This document shows, in pieces, positions 9,746-21,566 of a DNA stretch of 64,000 nucleotides. Under the pieces are notes generated by a model. That model was not told the DNA's origin. It was given only the letters and a program-made list of their open reading frames with translations, and did no database searches. The translations under genes were made by a program, and so were the position numbers. Location of the stretch: NCBI GenBank assembly GCA_032768795.1, contig CP136490.1:3844001-3908000 (forward strand). The letters are read 5' to 3'. How positions within the stretch are numbered: the first letter of the stretch is position 1; every line of letters begins with the position of its first letter. This DNA comes from Tremella fuciformis (Eukaryota; Basidiomycota; Tremellomycetes; Tremellales; Tremellaceae).

Positions 9746-12036
9746 ATGGAGTACTACATCGGCTTCGACGTGTAGGTTCCACTGGCCCCAAGTTGCGCGC
9801 TCTGACTCGCAGTGGCACGGGCTCCGGGCGCGCCTGTCTCGTTGACAAGGCGGGCAAGCTGATCGCCGAGCATTCCGGTACATCAGCTTCTACCTGCTCG
9901 AAGTAGCTGATCGCCAGAGGCGACGAAGACGCATCGCTCGCCGACAGATCACAGGATCTTCGAGCAGTCGACCAGCGACATCTGGGATGCGCTTTCCAAG
10001 TGCTGCAAGACTGTCCTCGCGTCCTCGGGCGTTGCCCCATCGGCTGTCAAGGGGATTGGGTTCGACGCGACTTGCTCCTTGGCAGTGACGGACAAGACTG
10101 GGGAGCCCGTCAGCGTCAGCCGGATCGGTCACGACCAGGGTTCTGAGAGCGATGCCAACCTCGGTCTGCCTGGGGACTGGAACATCATCCTTTGGGCAGA
10201 CCATCGCGCCGAGGAAGAAGCAGAGAAGATCAACTCGACCGGTGAGGGCGTGTTGGGCTTCGTGGGGAAGACTATGAGCGTAAGTCGAGACAAGTCCAAC
10301 CGAAGACGCTGATGGTCAGTTGGAGATGGAGATCCCCAAGACTCTATGGCTGAGCAAGCACATGAAAGAGCGATTCAAGGACTGCATGTTCTTCGAGTGA
10401 GTCCGGCTGTTCATTCTCGGGGTCGCGGCTGACCCGGTAGCTTGCCTGATTATCTCACCTACCGTGCTACTGGATCAAAGGAGCGATCAAACTGCTCCCT
10501 GGTGTGCAAGTGCTCTTACGTTCCTCCCGGAGCGACCATGGTGCACGAGTGCGACGGCGGCACAGAGGAGGTCTCGAAGGATGGATGGTCTGCAAGGTTC
10601 TTCAAGAAGATCGGTAAGATCGAAACACACCGCCATCAACGACTCGCGCTCATAAAGTAGGGCTGGATCAGATGATCGACAATGACTTCGAGCAGCTCGG
10701 GGGTATTCCTGGAAAGAATGGGCTTGTCCTTACGGCGGGTCAGCCGGTCGGGACTGGTCTGAGCAAGCAGGCTGCTCAGGAGCTTGGTCTGGAACCTGGA
10801 TGTGCTGTGGGCAGTGGTGTCATTGACGCGTGAGACTCAAGACATGATAGTTGATGTTGAGCCGACGCATAGCTATGCTGGGTGGATCGGCACAGTTGCT
10901 GCTGGCACGACCTCGGAGGACGGCAGGATCACCGACATCCCCGCTTTCGAGCACTCCGGCACTCGTCTTGCTGCCATTGCTGGCACCTCCACTTGCCACA
11001 TTGCCCAGAGCAAAGACGGTATTCTAGTGCCGGGGTGAGTCGAGAAGTCCAGTTTGCCCTCTTCAGCTGAGTGCCAGTGTATGGGGACCATACCTCAATG
11101 CCGTTTTCCCCGGATGGTGGATGAACGAAGGAGGCCAATCGTCTACCGGCCAGCTCATCGACTTCGTCATGACAACCCATCCTGCCTATCCCAAACTCCT
11201 CGAGCAGTCCAAGCAGACGGGCAAGAACGTCTTCGCTTTGCTGGGCGAGCGTCTTGACACGATGCAGAAGGAACATGGGGCTGCCACATTGAGTCAGCTT
11301 TCTCACGTTCATTCACAGGGCCAAGCTGACGGTCAGCCCACCTGACGAAAGATTTGCACTTCTATCCCGACATGCATGGCAACCGTTCCCCTTTGGCAGA
11401 CCCGAAGATGCGCGGCATGTTTACCGGCCTCGAGCTGTCGGACAGCTTGAATGACCTGGCGAGAAAGTTCAACGTGACTTTGGAGGTGCGTAACTTCTGG
11501 TATGCCTCTACCGTCGACTGAAGCCCAGGCCATTGCTCTGCAGACGAAGCACATTGTCGACGAGATGAACTCTCGTGGCCACCAGATCAACTCGATCTAC
11601 ATGTCGGGTGAGTCGTCGGCCTCATATCTGAAGGAGTGCAGCTGAAGGACCAGGCTCGCAGGCTAAGAACGGCCCGCTGATGCGACTGCTCGCGACGGTG
11701 CTCGACATGCCCGTCGTCATTCCTCCCCAACCATCGGCGGCAGTCGTCCTCGGCGCCGCAATGCTCGGTCGCTTCGCCCACGAGCTGTCCATTGGCCTCA
11801 ACGGCGAGCCGATCGGCACGCAGCAGGCCGCCGAGGCGCTCGGCAAGAAAGACGGCAGGAAGCTGTGGGACATCATGGTCGAGATGACCCAGCCCGCTAC
11901 GAAGATCGAGCCGCGTTCTGGCCCGCTGGGAGAGAAGGAGAAGAAGTTGTTGGACGTCAAGTACAAAGTGTTCCGGGAGTCGATTGATGTGCAGAGGAAG
12001 TGGAGAAGTATGATCGCCGACGCCGTCTCGGAGTAG
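9746..12036 (+). CDS. FGGY-family carbohydrate kinase (YDR109C / FGGY D-ribulokinase type)
   Basis: This is an ATP-dependent sugar kinase of the FGGY family. The subgroup that includes yeast YDR109C and human FGGY acts on D-ribulose. The start at 9746 gives MEYYIGFDV, and an intron (GTAGGTTCC to CGCAG) restores the phosphate-binding loop as GFDVGTGSGRACLVD. Later exons show GIGFDATCSL, NIILWADHRA, a GTSTCH block, GVWGPYLNAVFPGWWMNEGGQS, the subgroup-typical GNRSPLADPKMRG and a C-terminal MSG/GAAMLG nucleotide-binding region. At least eight short introns interrupt the reading frame. The final exon runs uninterrupted from about 11650. The Helitron sits about 0.9 kb upstream, so it may lie within or beside the kinase promoter. 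Family placement is firm; the substrate is inferred from the subgroup. Confidence 0.88.
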
Positions 12037-12525
12037 AGGACCTGTTAATAGATATCATTGCATGCATATAGTGGTTTGGCTGTGCCATTGGCGGCTCGCA
12101 TCCGGGTCGGAAGGCCAGATTCAGCGAAACCTCCGATCGCCGTGGAAGGACGTCCTTGGCAACGGACTGGTCGCAGCGGTGACTCACCCTGCCCATGGCT
12201 CGATGGCATGCGAAATGCGACGAAAGTGTGTGCTGTTGACGTTGATTAGACTAAGAGATGTGCAAGGGCTAGACGTGGGCAGCGTCCCGTGGCGCCACGC
12301 TCATGGCTGCCACCTCGGCCATCGGACCGGACGATCGAACGAATGACGAGGGCGTCTTCTGAAGTGTGTTCAACTTCTTCTGATAAAGTCCCAAAGTCGC
12401 TCGCCATGCTCGTCGCGCCGTCAGCCCTATGATGCTCGTTCTGGTTCCCCATATCACCCAAGCCTCACTCCACACTCGACCTCGTGCAAGATTGTCGATC
12501 CCAGCCTACTGGCCCACATCACAGA
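12037..12525. other. Intergenic region between FGGY kinase and TLC gene
   Basis: No gene was seen. It contains the kinase 3' end and the promoter of the TLC-domain gene. Open frames here are short and overlap on both strands, and none shows a domain. Confidence 0.4.
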
Positions 12526-13622
12526 ATGATACTGGACAACCTCACAGCGTCCACACCGCTGCCACTCCTCGGACCGCATCTGCCCACACTGATCTTGTCC
12601 GCCTGCGCCTTCTTCTGGATCCAGTCGCTCGCACACACCTTCGGCCCACGATGGGCAGGACGCAAATGGGCCGAGTTTGACCTTCGTACTCGGCGAGGAT
12701 GGGCGAGCCACGTCGTCTGTCAGTATCGCCATTCTGCTACGAAGAGGTGGCTGCTGACGATCAGCGATGGTGCATGCGCTCATCATTATTCCTCTGGCGT
12801 TCCGCTCCCTGGCGTCGCCTATCCTTCGAGCGGATCCTGTATTCGGGTACGACCCCCTCGTCGGGCACGTCCTGGCTGTCTCGTCCGGGTACTTCATCTG
12901 GGACACGATCGACTCGCTGGTCAACTCGACCATTGGGTTCGTGATCCACGGTGCCTGCTGCCTGGCCGTCTACCTCTTCTCCTTTGTGAGTCTCTCGTGA
13001 GCTCTTACAGAGAAGGACTGACGGCCAGCGGCCCTTCTTGGCTGGGTTCGGCCCGCCGTTCCTCCTGTGGGAGCTGTCCACGCCGTTCCTCAATATTCAC
13101 TGGTTCATGGCAAGTCGCGCTCGCGACTGGGAGCACGGATTGACGCTGACGAGTAGGACAAGACAGGCGCTTCTACCCGCTATCCCACGTACTTCCTCTG
13201 TAACGCTCTCGTCTTCATGCTCGTCTTCTTCCTCGCCCGCATACTCTACGGCGGCTACCAGAGTGTCGTCTTCTTCCGCGTCATGTGGACAGAGCGCGAG
13301 CGCATACCCCTGCACCTGCACCGTGAGTCCATCTTCTCCTCCTCGCCTGACTCAAATGTGAATCCTGATCCTAGTCATCTACTGCCTCGGCAACCTCAGC
13401 CTGAACGCCCTCAACTGGCTTTGGTTTTCCAAGATGGTGCAGAAGATGCTCGCCAGACTCTCGGGCGAGAAGACCGGCGCCCATAAGGTCAAGCGCCGCA
13501 CCTCGCCAGAGAAGGAGCCTCTGTTGCCCGAGGGAGCGTCGCAAGAGGGAGAAGGCGAGTCGTTGACGCTGCCCGCTCAGCCTCCATCTCCGCCAACAAA
13601 GGAGGGCGAGGAGCTAGATTAG
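12526..13622 (+). CDS. TLC-domain (TRAM/LAG1/CLN8) multi-pass membrane protein
   Basis: This is a membrane protein of the TLC family, closest in style to the TMEM56/TLCD4 branch and not to the acyl-CoA-dependent ceramide synthases. The chosen ATG gives an N-terminal hydrophobic segment (TLILSACAFFWIQSLAHTF) followed by GRKWAEFDLRTRRGWASHVV. Further exons give ALIIIPLAFRSL, a GHVLAVSSGYFIWDTIDSL segment, a HGACCLAVYLFSF segment, FLLWELSTPFLNIHWFM and two last hydrophobic segments around ARILYGGYQSVVFF and LGNLSLNALNWLWFSKM. The tail is basic then acidic, hydrophilic and Pro/Glu-rich, so it is probably cytosolic. About four introns are present. The conserved ELSTPFLN and FIWDT blocks support the TLC assignment. 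The cellular role, perhaps lipid trafficking or membrane composition, is not readable from sequence. Confidence 0.8.
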
Positions 13623-14653
13623 AGCATAGATGTTAGCGATCTAGCCATGGTCTATGGAGTGACGCCGCCACTCTGGCCTCTGTCTCGCACCAATCACACC
13701 AGATCTGGCCCCGAGCTTCCGATCAGTGATCACCCTGGCGCTGGCGAAGGAGTCTTAGTCACCGTCTGCCTCGTGTCGATCGCCATGGTACATCGACTAC
13801 GGGAGGATGGAGGGTTCCAGAAGATCACAACAGGTGCAAGGTACCCGATCTCGACGCCCGCTGTACATCCTTTGCATCCCCGTCACACGACTAACACCCG
13901 GCAAAAAGAGATGCGAAGGCAGGGTGTCGCTGCCTGCCCAAAGGTCTCATTGTACGGCATGTTCGGTATCGTTCGGATCGTCTCGCTCAGCTATGCACAT
14001 TCCTGTCGTCTTCCATCCTCTCAAGAGCGCTCTCGCTCGCTGGCAGCGCAAAGGCCTCTAGATGTTGCCTCGAAACCCAAAAATCGACGGCTCGGTCTCC
14101 GATGTCATGCGTGCCTGGAGACCCGCGCTCGGACCTCGACTTCGCCGCGCACTTCAACGTCGCCGCCGTCTTGGTCTCAATTGTCCATCATCTTTCTTGC
14201 GATCACAAGGTGTGAAGGTGCTAGAGACTGGCCTTGGATACATAGGCCCTCTTGCAGCCAGCTCACAAGTCTCTTGATCAGGATCGCGCTCTCAGTCTCT
14301 TGCCGACGAAGTCAGTTGCTTGCTCGTCGGGCGCTTGAAACGCTCGACCCTCCTTTGATCAAGTACGGTGAGCCTTCTCCTTCCTTCCTCCCTTCCCTTC
14401 TCTCCCTTCAGCCCTCCGCCACGCGATCAGCGTGAGACACGCCCCGCTCCAGAAACTTTTGCGTTCTCTTTTACCTCTCTACTCCCCTTCGTCTTCTTTC
14501 CCATCCCCCCCTCTCTCTCGGACTCACCCTTCAGACTCTCATCGCACACCCGCAGGTCATCGTGAGTAAGCGGTCGCTGCTAAACCGTGAGTACCATTCT
14601 GTGCTGCGGCGACAGATGCATGGCGGCTGACGAGAAGGCGCCTCCAAAGCAAG
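13623..14653. other. Long leader region upstream of Argonaute, with probable 5'-UTR intron
   Basis: No gene with a recognisable domain was found in this 1 kb stretch. Plus-strand open frames at 13647-14435 and 14062-14277 are low-complexity. From about 14370 to 14550 the strand is strongly pyrimidine-rich (CT tracts), as in many fungal core promoters. Two GTGAGTA donors (14562 and 14587) precede a GGCTGACGAGAAG branch and acceptor ending at 14637, so a 5'-UTR intron of 51 nt (14587-14637) is likely. That intron would remove two upstream ATGs. Confidence 0.45.
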
Positions 14654-17600
14654 ATGCCGCCCAAGGTCGCCGCCGGTGATGTGAGTCTCATTTCTCGTCT
14701 CGTATTGCCCGGCAACAGAGCTTATGGGCAGGGCACCGAGGCCATCACCAGTGGCCTGAGGCTCACGAGCATCGGTGACCCGATGGGCAGTGAGTTACCC
14801 CGTCTGCCGTATCTCAGTACACGCTGATACCTCAGCCGAATATGTCGCTCGCCCCGGTACGCCTGCCCCCCACCTTCCTCTGAATGAATGGGTTGCGCTG
14901 ATTCCTAGGCCTTGGGAAAGCTGGCAAGCAGACCAAAGTGACGGCCAACATGTTCCAATGCCGTTTCAAGGGCAGCGCGGCAGCTCCCTCGGCTTTGTGA
15001 GCTTCCCGCCAGATTCATCTCCCAAAGAGTGTGGCTGACGATAGCCATTATGACGTGGAAATCAACCCCGTCGTCAGAGTCGCCAATCAGAAGCGTGTCA
15101 TCTTAATTTCTTATGAGTCGCAGATGGCTGACGAGATAGGAAGCCCCGACCGCTTATGCTCAAAATCTGGCAGCAGCTTGTCCGCGAGGCACAGGCTCCC
15201 CATAAGCGGGCGCTCGAAGCGGGCGCGTACGACCTCGTGTCAGTCGCGTGACGCGTACGTCAAAGTCCAGCTGGCTGATCTCACCAGAAAAACCATGTAC
15301 ACGCCCTTCAAGCTCTTCGATGGGCCCAAGGTGAGCATTCCCGCCCTTGTCGTACCGCATTCATTCCTGACGTTCGCAGCTCGAGATCATCGTTGGCCTC
15401 ATTGAGGACGGCCAAGCCCCTACAGATGACAAGCGACGCTTCAAGGTGGTCTTCCAAGAGGCCGTGGACAACCGTGGCGCGACCAAGAAGGTCGATCTAG
15501 ACGCCATTGTTGCATATTCCAAGGGCGACGCCCAGACTGAGTTGGCCAAGGAGACAGCCGTGGGTCTCTCGCCGCTGTCTACTAAGTCGAAGTCCCTGAC
15601 GCGCCAAGCTCGAAGCTGTTCATGCTGTCAATGTCCTCCTGCGACAGGATATTTCGACCCGGTACGTCCCTATCGGCGCGATGGCCCGCCGTTTCTTCTC
15701 GACAGGTGAGCATCGTCGGGCCCGACCACCTTCAATTAGCGGAACTAACGTCAGATGGGGCCCAGCCGATCTCCAACGGCGTCACGATCTACAACGGCTT
15801 CACCCAGTACGTCCACATGTCAACAGGGGCAGTAATCAGGATAGAAGAATTCTGCTGAGTTGACAGATCGTTCCGGCCAACTCACTCCAAGTTGCCGGCG
15901 ATTCAAGTATGTTCATGGATCACCTATGAATGACCGGTGTTGACTTGATAGATCGATACAGCCTATAGTGCATTCGTCAACGCTGGGCCCATGATCGTGA
16001 GTGATCCTTCCTGGTACAGGACTAGCTGACGGCAAGCCCGTCTGCGCAGCCCTCCTCGGCAGATCCGGCGGGGGTGGTGGCGGGGGTGGATTTCGCGGTG
16101 CAAGAGGTGGTCGAGGCGGCGGCGATTTCCGTGGCGGCCGGGGAGGTGGCCGGGGTGGCTTTGGCGGCTTTGGCGGTCCCGCGGGTGGGGGCGGCGGAGG
16201 TGGTGCAGCCGATCTTTCTCAGCTCTCGCCTCAGGAGATCAGGAAACTCACCCAGATCCTCCGAAACGCTAAGTTCACTGTCACCCATCGGTGAGTCTTG
16301 CCTGAGTGCGCACGAAGGCAAGCGCTGACTTTTACAGCAGGACGGACCGCGTCTTCACGCTCAAAGCGATCACTCTGAAGCCTGTCTCGGAGATTCAATT
16401 CCTCTTAAACGGCAAGGATGGTCAACCCGACAGGATGGTGTCACTGCCCGAGTACTTCAGGTCGACATACAATATGACTGTTACCAAACCACGACTCCCA
16501 GCCGTCATGTACGGCGCTAAGAACTATGTCCCGTAAGCCGCTCCCAGCAGAAATGGCAACAGGCTCAATATCAGAATGGAGTTCGTGAAGATTTCCGAGT
16601 TCAATCAGTATCCCTTCTCCCAACAAACGGGAGACATCGCTCAGCAGATGATCAAGGTTGCGGCCAAACCTCCCCAGCAGCGTCTGACGATGAGTACGTT
16701 CTCGCAATCGTCCGCTCCGCCAACCTCATACACTGATGAACAGTAATGGAGTGGCGCCAGAAACTCGCCTACGAGAACCTGCCCAAGCTCCGCTCCTGGG
16801 GCATCGAAGTCAACACGCGGCCCATGACGGTGGACGCGCGACAGCTGAACAGCCCGCTCGTTGTCTATGGAGGCAACAAGACGGTGCGAGCTAACACGAA
16901 CCCAGGGTTCGTACGCCTTCGTCGAGCGAGATAGCAATGCTTACCACTCAGACAGTGGAAAATGGGAGGGACAAAGGTGAGTCAAATGTCGTTATCGCCG
17001 ACAGAGCTGAGCTTCAGTTCTACCAGGCCGGTAGGCCACTGGTCTCGTGGGCCATCCTCAATCATGATGCGGATCTCGGAAAGGAGCACATCAGTGAGTT
17101 GCCTCTCCCGGACGAATGTTGCTGACATGCCTTCAGGAGCGTGGTTCACCGCGTTCGTCCCATCACATTTGGTTCTAATGATTGGCTATTGACTTGATTG
17201 CAGTTTCTGCCGAGAGCTTCAAGCACAGGGTATGAGATCCCTTTCGAGCTGTTGGGCTCAAAAGCTCATCTGCAGGGATCGTCGTAGACAACTCGATGCC
17301 CGACATCGTCTCCGGATCGCTTAATGACATATACTCGGGGCTGAGAGAGGCGGCTCAGGCGGCGTTCCGGCAGTCCAGGCAGAACCCTCAGCTTATCTTC
17401 GTTATCGGTCCCGTCAGTCCTCGAGAGCTTTTTTGGCATGCTCAATCATAGCTGAAACGTGTAGAGGAAGGATCTGGCCACATATCAAGAGATCAAGCGG
17501 ATCGCCACCACCAGGTTGCAGAAGGCAAGTGATGTGAAGAGCAATCCGCAATTCCTAACGGATAAGCCAGTCATCACCCAGTGCATGATTAGTCAGCACA

Positions 17601-19038
17601 TCCGCGCCGACAAGTGGGCCATGTACATGGGAAATATGAGCATGAAAGTCGCTATGAAACTCGGCGGCGTCACCCACATCATCAAGAATCCGAAGGCAAG
17701 TCGCCGAACAGCGAGTCGATGCGAGCGGTATCGCTAACAGTCAGATCGACAACACGTGTATGGTCATGGGAGCCGATGTAAGAGACTCGCTCGACTCGCA
17801 GGCGCAGTCGTGAGTAGCTGACCATGACAGGTCAGCCACCCGCCCAACCGCGGGGGCCTCATCCAACCGTCAATTGCTGTCACGGCAGCCTGTGTCAATG
17901 GCACGAACATGAAGTACGAGCCGTGTCTCAGGCTGCAAAGCGGCCGCGAGTGAGTTGAGATTCATAATTCCGGCTTTGCCGTACACTGACAATGCAGGGA
18001 GATCATCAAGGACATTGGGCCGATGTTCGAGACCCACCTCACCAAGTGGCGCAAGAACATGCGGGGTCAACTACCTAAGAAGATCTACATGTTCCGAGAC
18101 GGCGTATCAGAAGGGCAGTACTCGCAGGTCGTCTTGTGAGTGCTGCAGGACTAGTTGACTCCGCTGAGTTGCAGTTCTGAGGTCAACGCGATGAAAGCCG
18201 CCGCGCGTAAGTTAGAGACTGGCTACGAGCCTAAAATTACATTCGTGATCTGTGCAAAGCGCGTACGTTTCCTCCGTGTCCCTACGAAGAAAGACATGGC
18301 TGATAGCTGCAGCACAATATGCGCTTCTTTGCGAACAATCCTGCCGACGGCGACCAGAAGAAGGGAGGCAACCTTCTCCCCGGTTTGTCAAGTCAGCAGA
18401 GTCGATGCGTGATGGCTGATCAATCAGGAACCGTTGTTGATAGCGGCGTGACTCATCCGTATGCCTTTGATTTCTATCTGCAAGCCCACAGGTGAGTTGT
18501 CCGCGCGCGGCAGACAAGGGCTCAATGATCGCAGTGGCATCCAGGGCACAGCTCGCCCCACGCATTATGTCGTAGTTTATGACGACAACAAGGTGAGTAC
18601 CGCTACAGGGCTGTTGTGAGCTCTAACCAGCAGTTCGATGCAGACGCGATGCAGCAGCTATGCAACGATCTATCGTGGAGCTACGGCCGAGCTACTCTGT
18701 CCGTCTCGCTCGTCCCGCCCGCCTACTACTGCGACGTGTGTCATCCCTGTGGTAAATATATAGCCACTGACAGTCAGGTCATCGCCGGGCAGGCCCGCAA
18801 TTTCGTCTATGCGGACGAAGTTTCGGAGGTCGGCACCACCCTGTCATCCGGCAACGACCAGCGCAACGCGGAATTCAACCCAATGCAGCTAAGTGAGTTA
18901 CCCAGGCGAAATGCTAGCCAATACTGATTGCAAGGGGATCGCATCGAAAGCTTCGCTACATGTCAGTCATTGACTTGTTCGAGGACCCATAAAGCGCATG
19001 CTGATCTCTCAGTCAACGAGTGTGCCTGGTACATGTAA
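14654..19038 (+). CDS. AGO: Argonaute (AGO), small-RNA-guided effector with intact slicer residues
   Basis: This is a eukaryotic Argonaute, the small-RNA-binding core of RNA silencing. Domains in order are: N (VTANMFQCRFKG, HYDVEINP), linker 1 (SFRPTHSKLPAIQ), an RGG-rich insertion, PAZ (KFTVTHRRTDRVFTLKAI to YFRSTYNMTV), linker 2, MID (GIVVDNSMPDIV, PQLIFVIGP) and PIWI. Catalytic residues are visible: Asp in CMVMGADVSHPP, Glu in SGREEIIKDI, Asp in MFRDGVSEGQYSQV and His in TARPTHYVVVYD, a full DEDH tetrad. The protein ends NECAWYM, like other Argonautes with an aromatic C-terminus. Well over twenty short introns break the gene. The start at 14654 (MPPKVAAGD, canonical GTGAGT donor, acceptor before GGCACC at 14732) is preferred. 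A start at 14620 with a GTGATG donor also stays open. Identity is certain; some splice junctions are not. Confidence 0.93.
16063..16206 (+). repeat. Glycine/RGG-rich coding repeat inside Argonaute
   Basis: GGN and CGN codon repeats encode a run of glycines, then FRGARGGRGGG, DFRGGRGGG and RGGFGGFGG units, then more glycines. It sits between linker 1 (AFVNAGPMI) and the PAZ start (LSPQEIRKLTQIL). The stretch is in frame and free of stops, so it is coding low complexity. Arg-Gly segments of this type commonly bind RNA and are targets of arginine methylation. Confidence 0.85.
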
Positions 19039-19525
19039 AATGCCCTTGTCGCCCAGACCCCCGCTGTCCACTCGGCCCTCTCCCTTATTCCCTCCCCCTG
19101 CTTGCTGACAGAAAACAAAACGAACCACACGACTGCTCTCGCGCCCATTTATTTCCCTTCCCCCTCGTCAAGCTGCCTGCTCCGTCTTCTTTCCTGCGGC
19201 CATCGTCTCTTGCGGTCTTGGGCGTTGGCATGAGTTTATGCATTTGTCCATAGGTCAACCTGGCGTGGCAAGCCGCCATTATGCAACTTGTTCATGACGA
19301 TTGTGTCAGCACCTCCTGCAATTTGACGATTAAAAAAGAATATGCTTGCATTCTGTCTTTCTCGCACTGAGGATTGGTGATATACAGTACACGGTGATTT
19401 GGTCTACGATCAATGCTCATCTCGCTCTGAACACCGCTTCTCCCGGTTCGGCATGGATCAACGTGTCTTGCTATATGCCTTTGGAACATGATGCCACGCG
19501 CCATGTCCTCCGCTCTGAAAGAGGC
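19039..19525. other. Convergent 3' intergenic region (AGO / subtilase)
   Basis: This region lies between two convergent genes, so it holds their 3' ends and no promoter. I see CT-rich stretches and no gene. Confidence 0.4.
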
Positions 19526-21244
19526 TTACTTGGACTTGCTGGTGGTCGCGTTGTTGAAGGCAAGCAGGTTGGGAGTACCAGCCGGCAAATCCTTACCGTC
19601 CAGCATGCCAGGGCTGGCAAGGGCAATGAGAGCCTTCTTTAGCTTGGCGGGCGAGATGGTCTTAGGAGGAATGGGTGCCACGGTGTTGCCGTCCTCGCTG
19701 ACATAGAAGGGGTTGCCAGCTTCGGGGACCGGCAGCAGAGCCTGGATGGGCTTAGGAAGGATACCGTAGGCCTTCTCGTAGTAGCTGGCCTGGCCTGCGA
19801 CATCGGCAACATCGTCGTCGGTGAGCAGGGTGAAGGTCTCAGTGCCGTGAATGGACAGGAGGTAGGCGAGGAGACCGCAAATGTGGGGCGAAGCCATTGA
19901 TGTACCAGAGATGGTGTTGGTCGTCTCGTTGCCGCCAGTCCATGTGGAGAGGATGCTGAGACCGGGCGCGAAGACGTCAACACACTTGCCGTGGTTGGAG
20001 AAGTAGGCACGCTCGTCACCGAGAGTTGAAGCACCGACAGTGACCGCTAGCTCGGCGGAAGCGGGTGAGTAGTTGCAAGCGTCCTTGTTGTCGTTGCCGG
20101 CAGCCACGGCGAAGTGAAGACCAGCCTCAACGGCAGAGTTGACGGCATCGTCCAGAGACTGAGACTTGCCGCCACCGAGTGACATGTTGGCAACGGATCC
20201 CTTGTGCTTAGTCTTGCCAGTTTTGGCTAGCTCCTGGAGTGCGGCAGCGGCAGCCTCGGAGGCCTTGTTGGCAGCCCAGCTGCAGATGAGCATGATCGTG
20301 TAGCTTTTGTGAGGCATCACTCACACAACACCAGCCAAGACATCACTCATCGAGCCGCTCCCGTTGCTCCCGAGCACTTTCACAGCTACGAGGTTTGCAG
20401 CCTTGGCGACACCATACTTCCTGCTGGCAATAGTGCCGGCGCAGTGAGTGCCGTGACCATTGCCGTCCTTGTCGACATCGTTCTTCGGAATAGTCTTGCC
20501 CCAGGTGGCCCGACCCTCGAACTCGACGTGGTCAATGTTGATGCCGGTGTCGATGACATATGCGGTGACACCTTCACCGCCGTCCTTGTAGTAAAGATAC
20601 TGGGTGAAGGTGGACAAGTGAAGCGTCTCTCGGTGAGAGATACGAGCGAGACCCCAAGGTGCTCCACGCTCCGTGAGGATACCGGAGGGCGCGAGGGCGT
20701 CATCGACACCCTGAGGGATCTCAAGAGTGTGCATGACCTGGTCGCGCTCGACGTAGGCAACCTCGGGGGAAGCGCGAATGGAGTCGATTGTCTCGGTGGA
20801 GAATTTGCCAGCTGGGGAATGAGCACAAAACAAAGGGATCGGCCGAGGCGACACGGACCATAGCCCGCATAGGTAAAGTTGGCAGTCGCAGGCATGTAGA
20901 CGTGGTTCAGACCGCCCGTGTCATCCTCATCAAGACCGGAAGCAAGGGGCTACGTCTCAGCGTGTGCAACGGACGGGGCTGAGGTTGTCCAGGTTGAGCC
21001 GATCACGCGACCGGCGACTCACCGAAGCAAAGTGCCACTGCTCAACAAAGCCAAGATGGGTGGCGACTTGATCGACAGCGACTCCCTTCTTGAAGACGAC
21101 GATGTACGAGTCATCGATGTGCTCCCCGTCGACCGGTGCATGAAGAGGCGCCAGCGCCGGGTCGGATCGGACGGGTGTAGGGGTGGCAAAGGCAAGGAGG
21201 GGAAGCAGCGCAGCAGCGCCCGCACCGACGAGGGTCAGGCGCAT
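19526..21244 (-). CDS. Secreted subtilisin-like serine protease (S8, proteinase K type)
   Basis: This is a secreted endopeptidase. The start at 21244 gives a signal peptide ([20 protein letters not shown]), followed by an inhibitor-I9 pro-domain ([22 protein letters not shown]). The pro-domain continues over two introns to [15 protein letters not shown]. The mature fungal proteinase-K fold begins near [13 protein letters not shown]. The catalytic triad is Asp in [18 protein letters not shown], His in [13 protein letters not shown] and Ser in [15 protein letters not shown], with the oxyanion-hole region [16 protein letters not shown] also visible. A further intron splits the molecule near 20320. 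A C-terminal extension of about 110 residues follows the catalytic domain ([20 protein letters not shown]), as in vacuolar/cerevisin-like and some secreted basidiomycete subtilases. Family and activity are confident; vacuolar versus extracellular location is open. Confidence 0.92.
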
Positions 21245-21566
21245 GATGACAGAGCGGCTGTGGGAGCTGTACAAATCCTGGTCAGGCGAGGTATACAATG
21301 GGTACAATGGGATTGATGACACGCAGCGTCGTGAGAGGGAAGGGAGATGAAAGGCAGATGGGAGATCACGCTATCTGGGGTGCTGCTGGCTTGGCTGGTG
21401 ATAAGCTAGGGGGAAAGGGGAGGCTGGGTCTTCATGACGAAGCGTCCGCTTTCGGATAACTACATTTACCCGATCGAGTAATATGGGAACCGGTAGTCAC
21501 GAACACCTCAACCGGCGCGACTGACTTTCCCTCTCTTTCGCATCATTTCTTTTTGTCTTGTGCAAC
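21245..21566. promoter_or_regulatory. Divergent promoter (subtilase / 21567 gene)
   Basis: This is a 322-bp head-to-head region that must carry the promoters of both flanking genes. It includes a CT-rich stretch just before the plus-strand start (TTTCCCTCTCTTTCGC). I could identify no specific factor site. Confidence 0.5.

Noticed and set aside
13647..14435. 262-residue plus-strand open frame upstream of Argonaute
   Set aside because: No recognisable domain, Ser/Arg/Leu-rich from CT tracts, and no splice-consistent extension. Kept only as an unexplained region.
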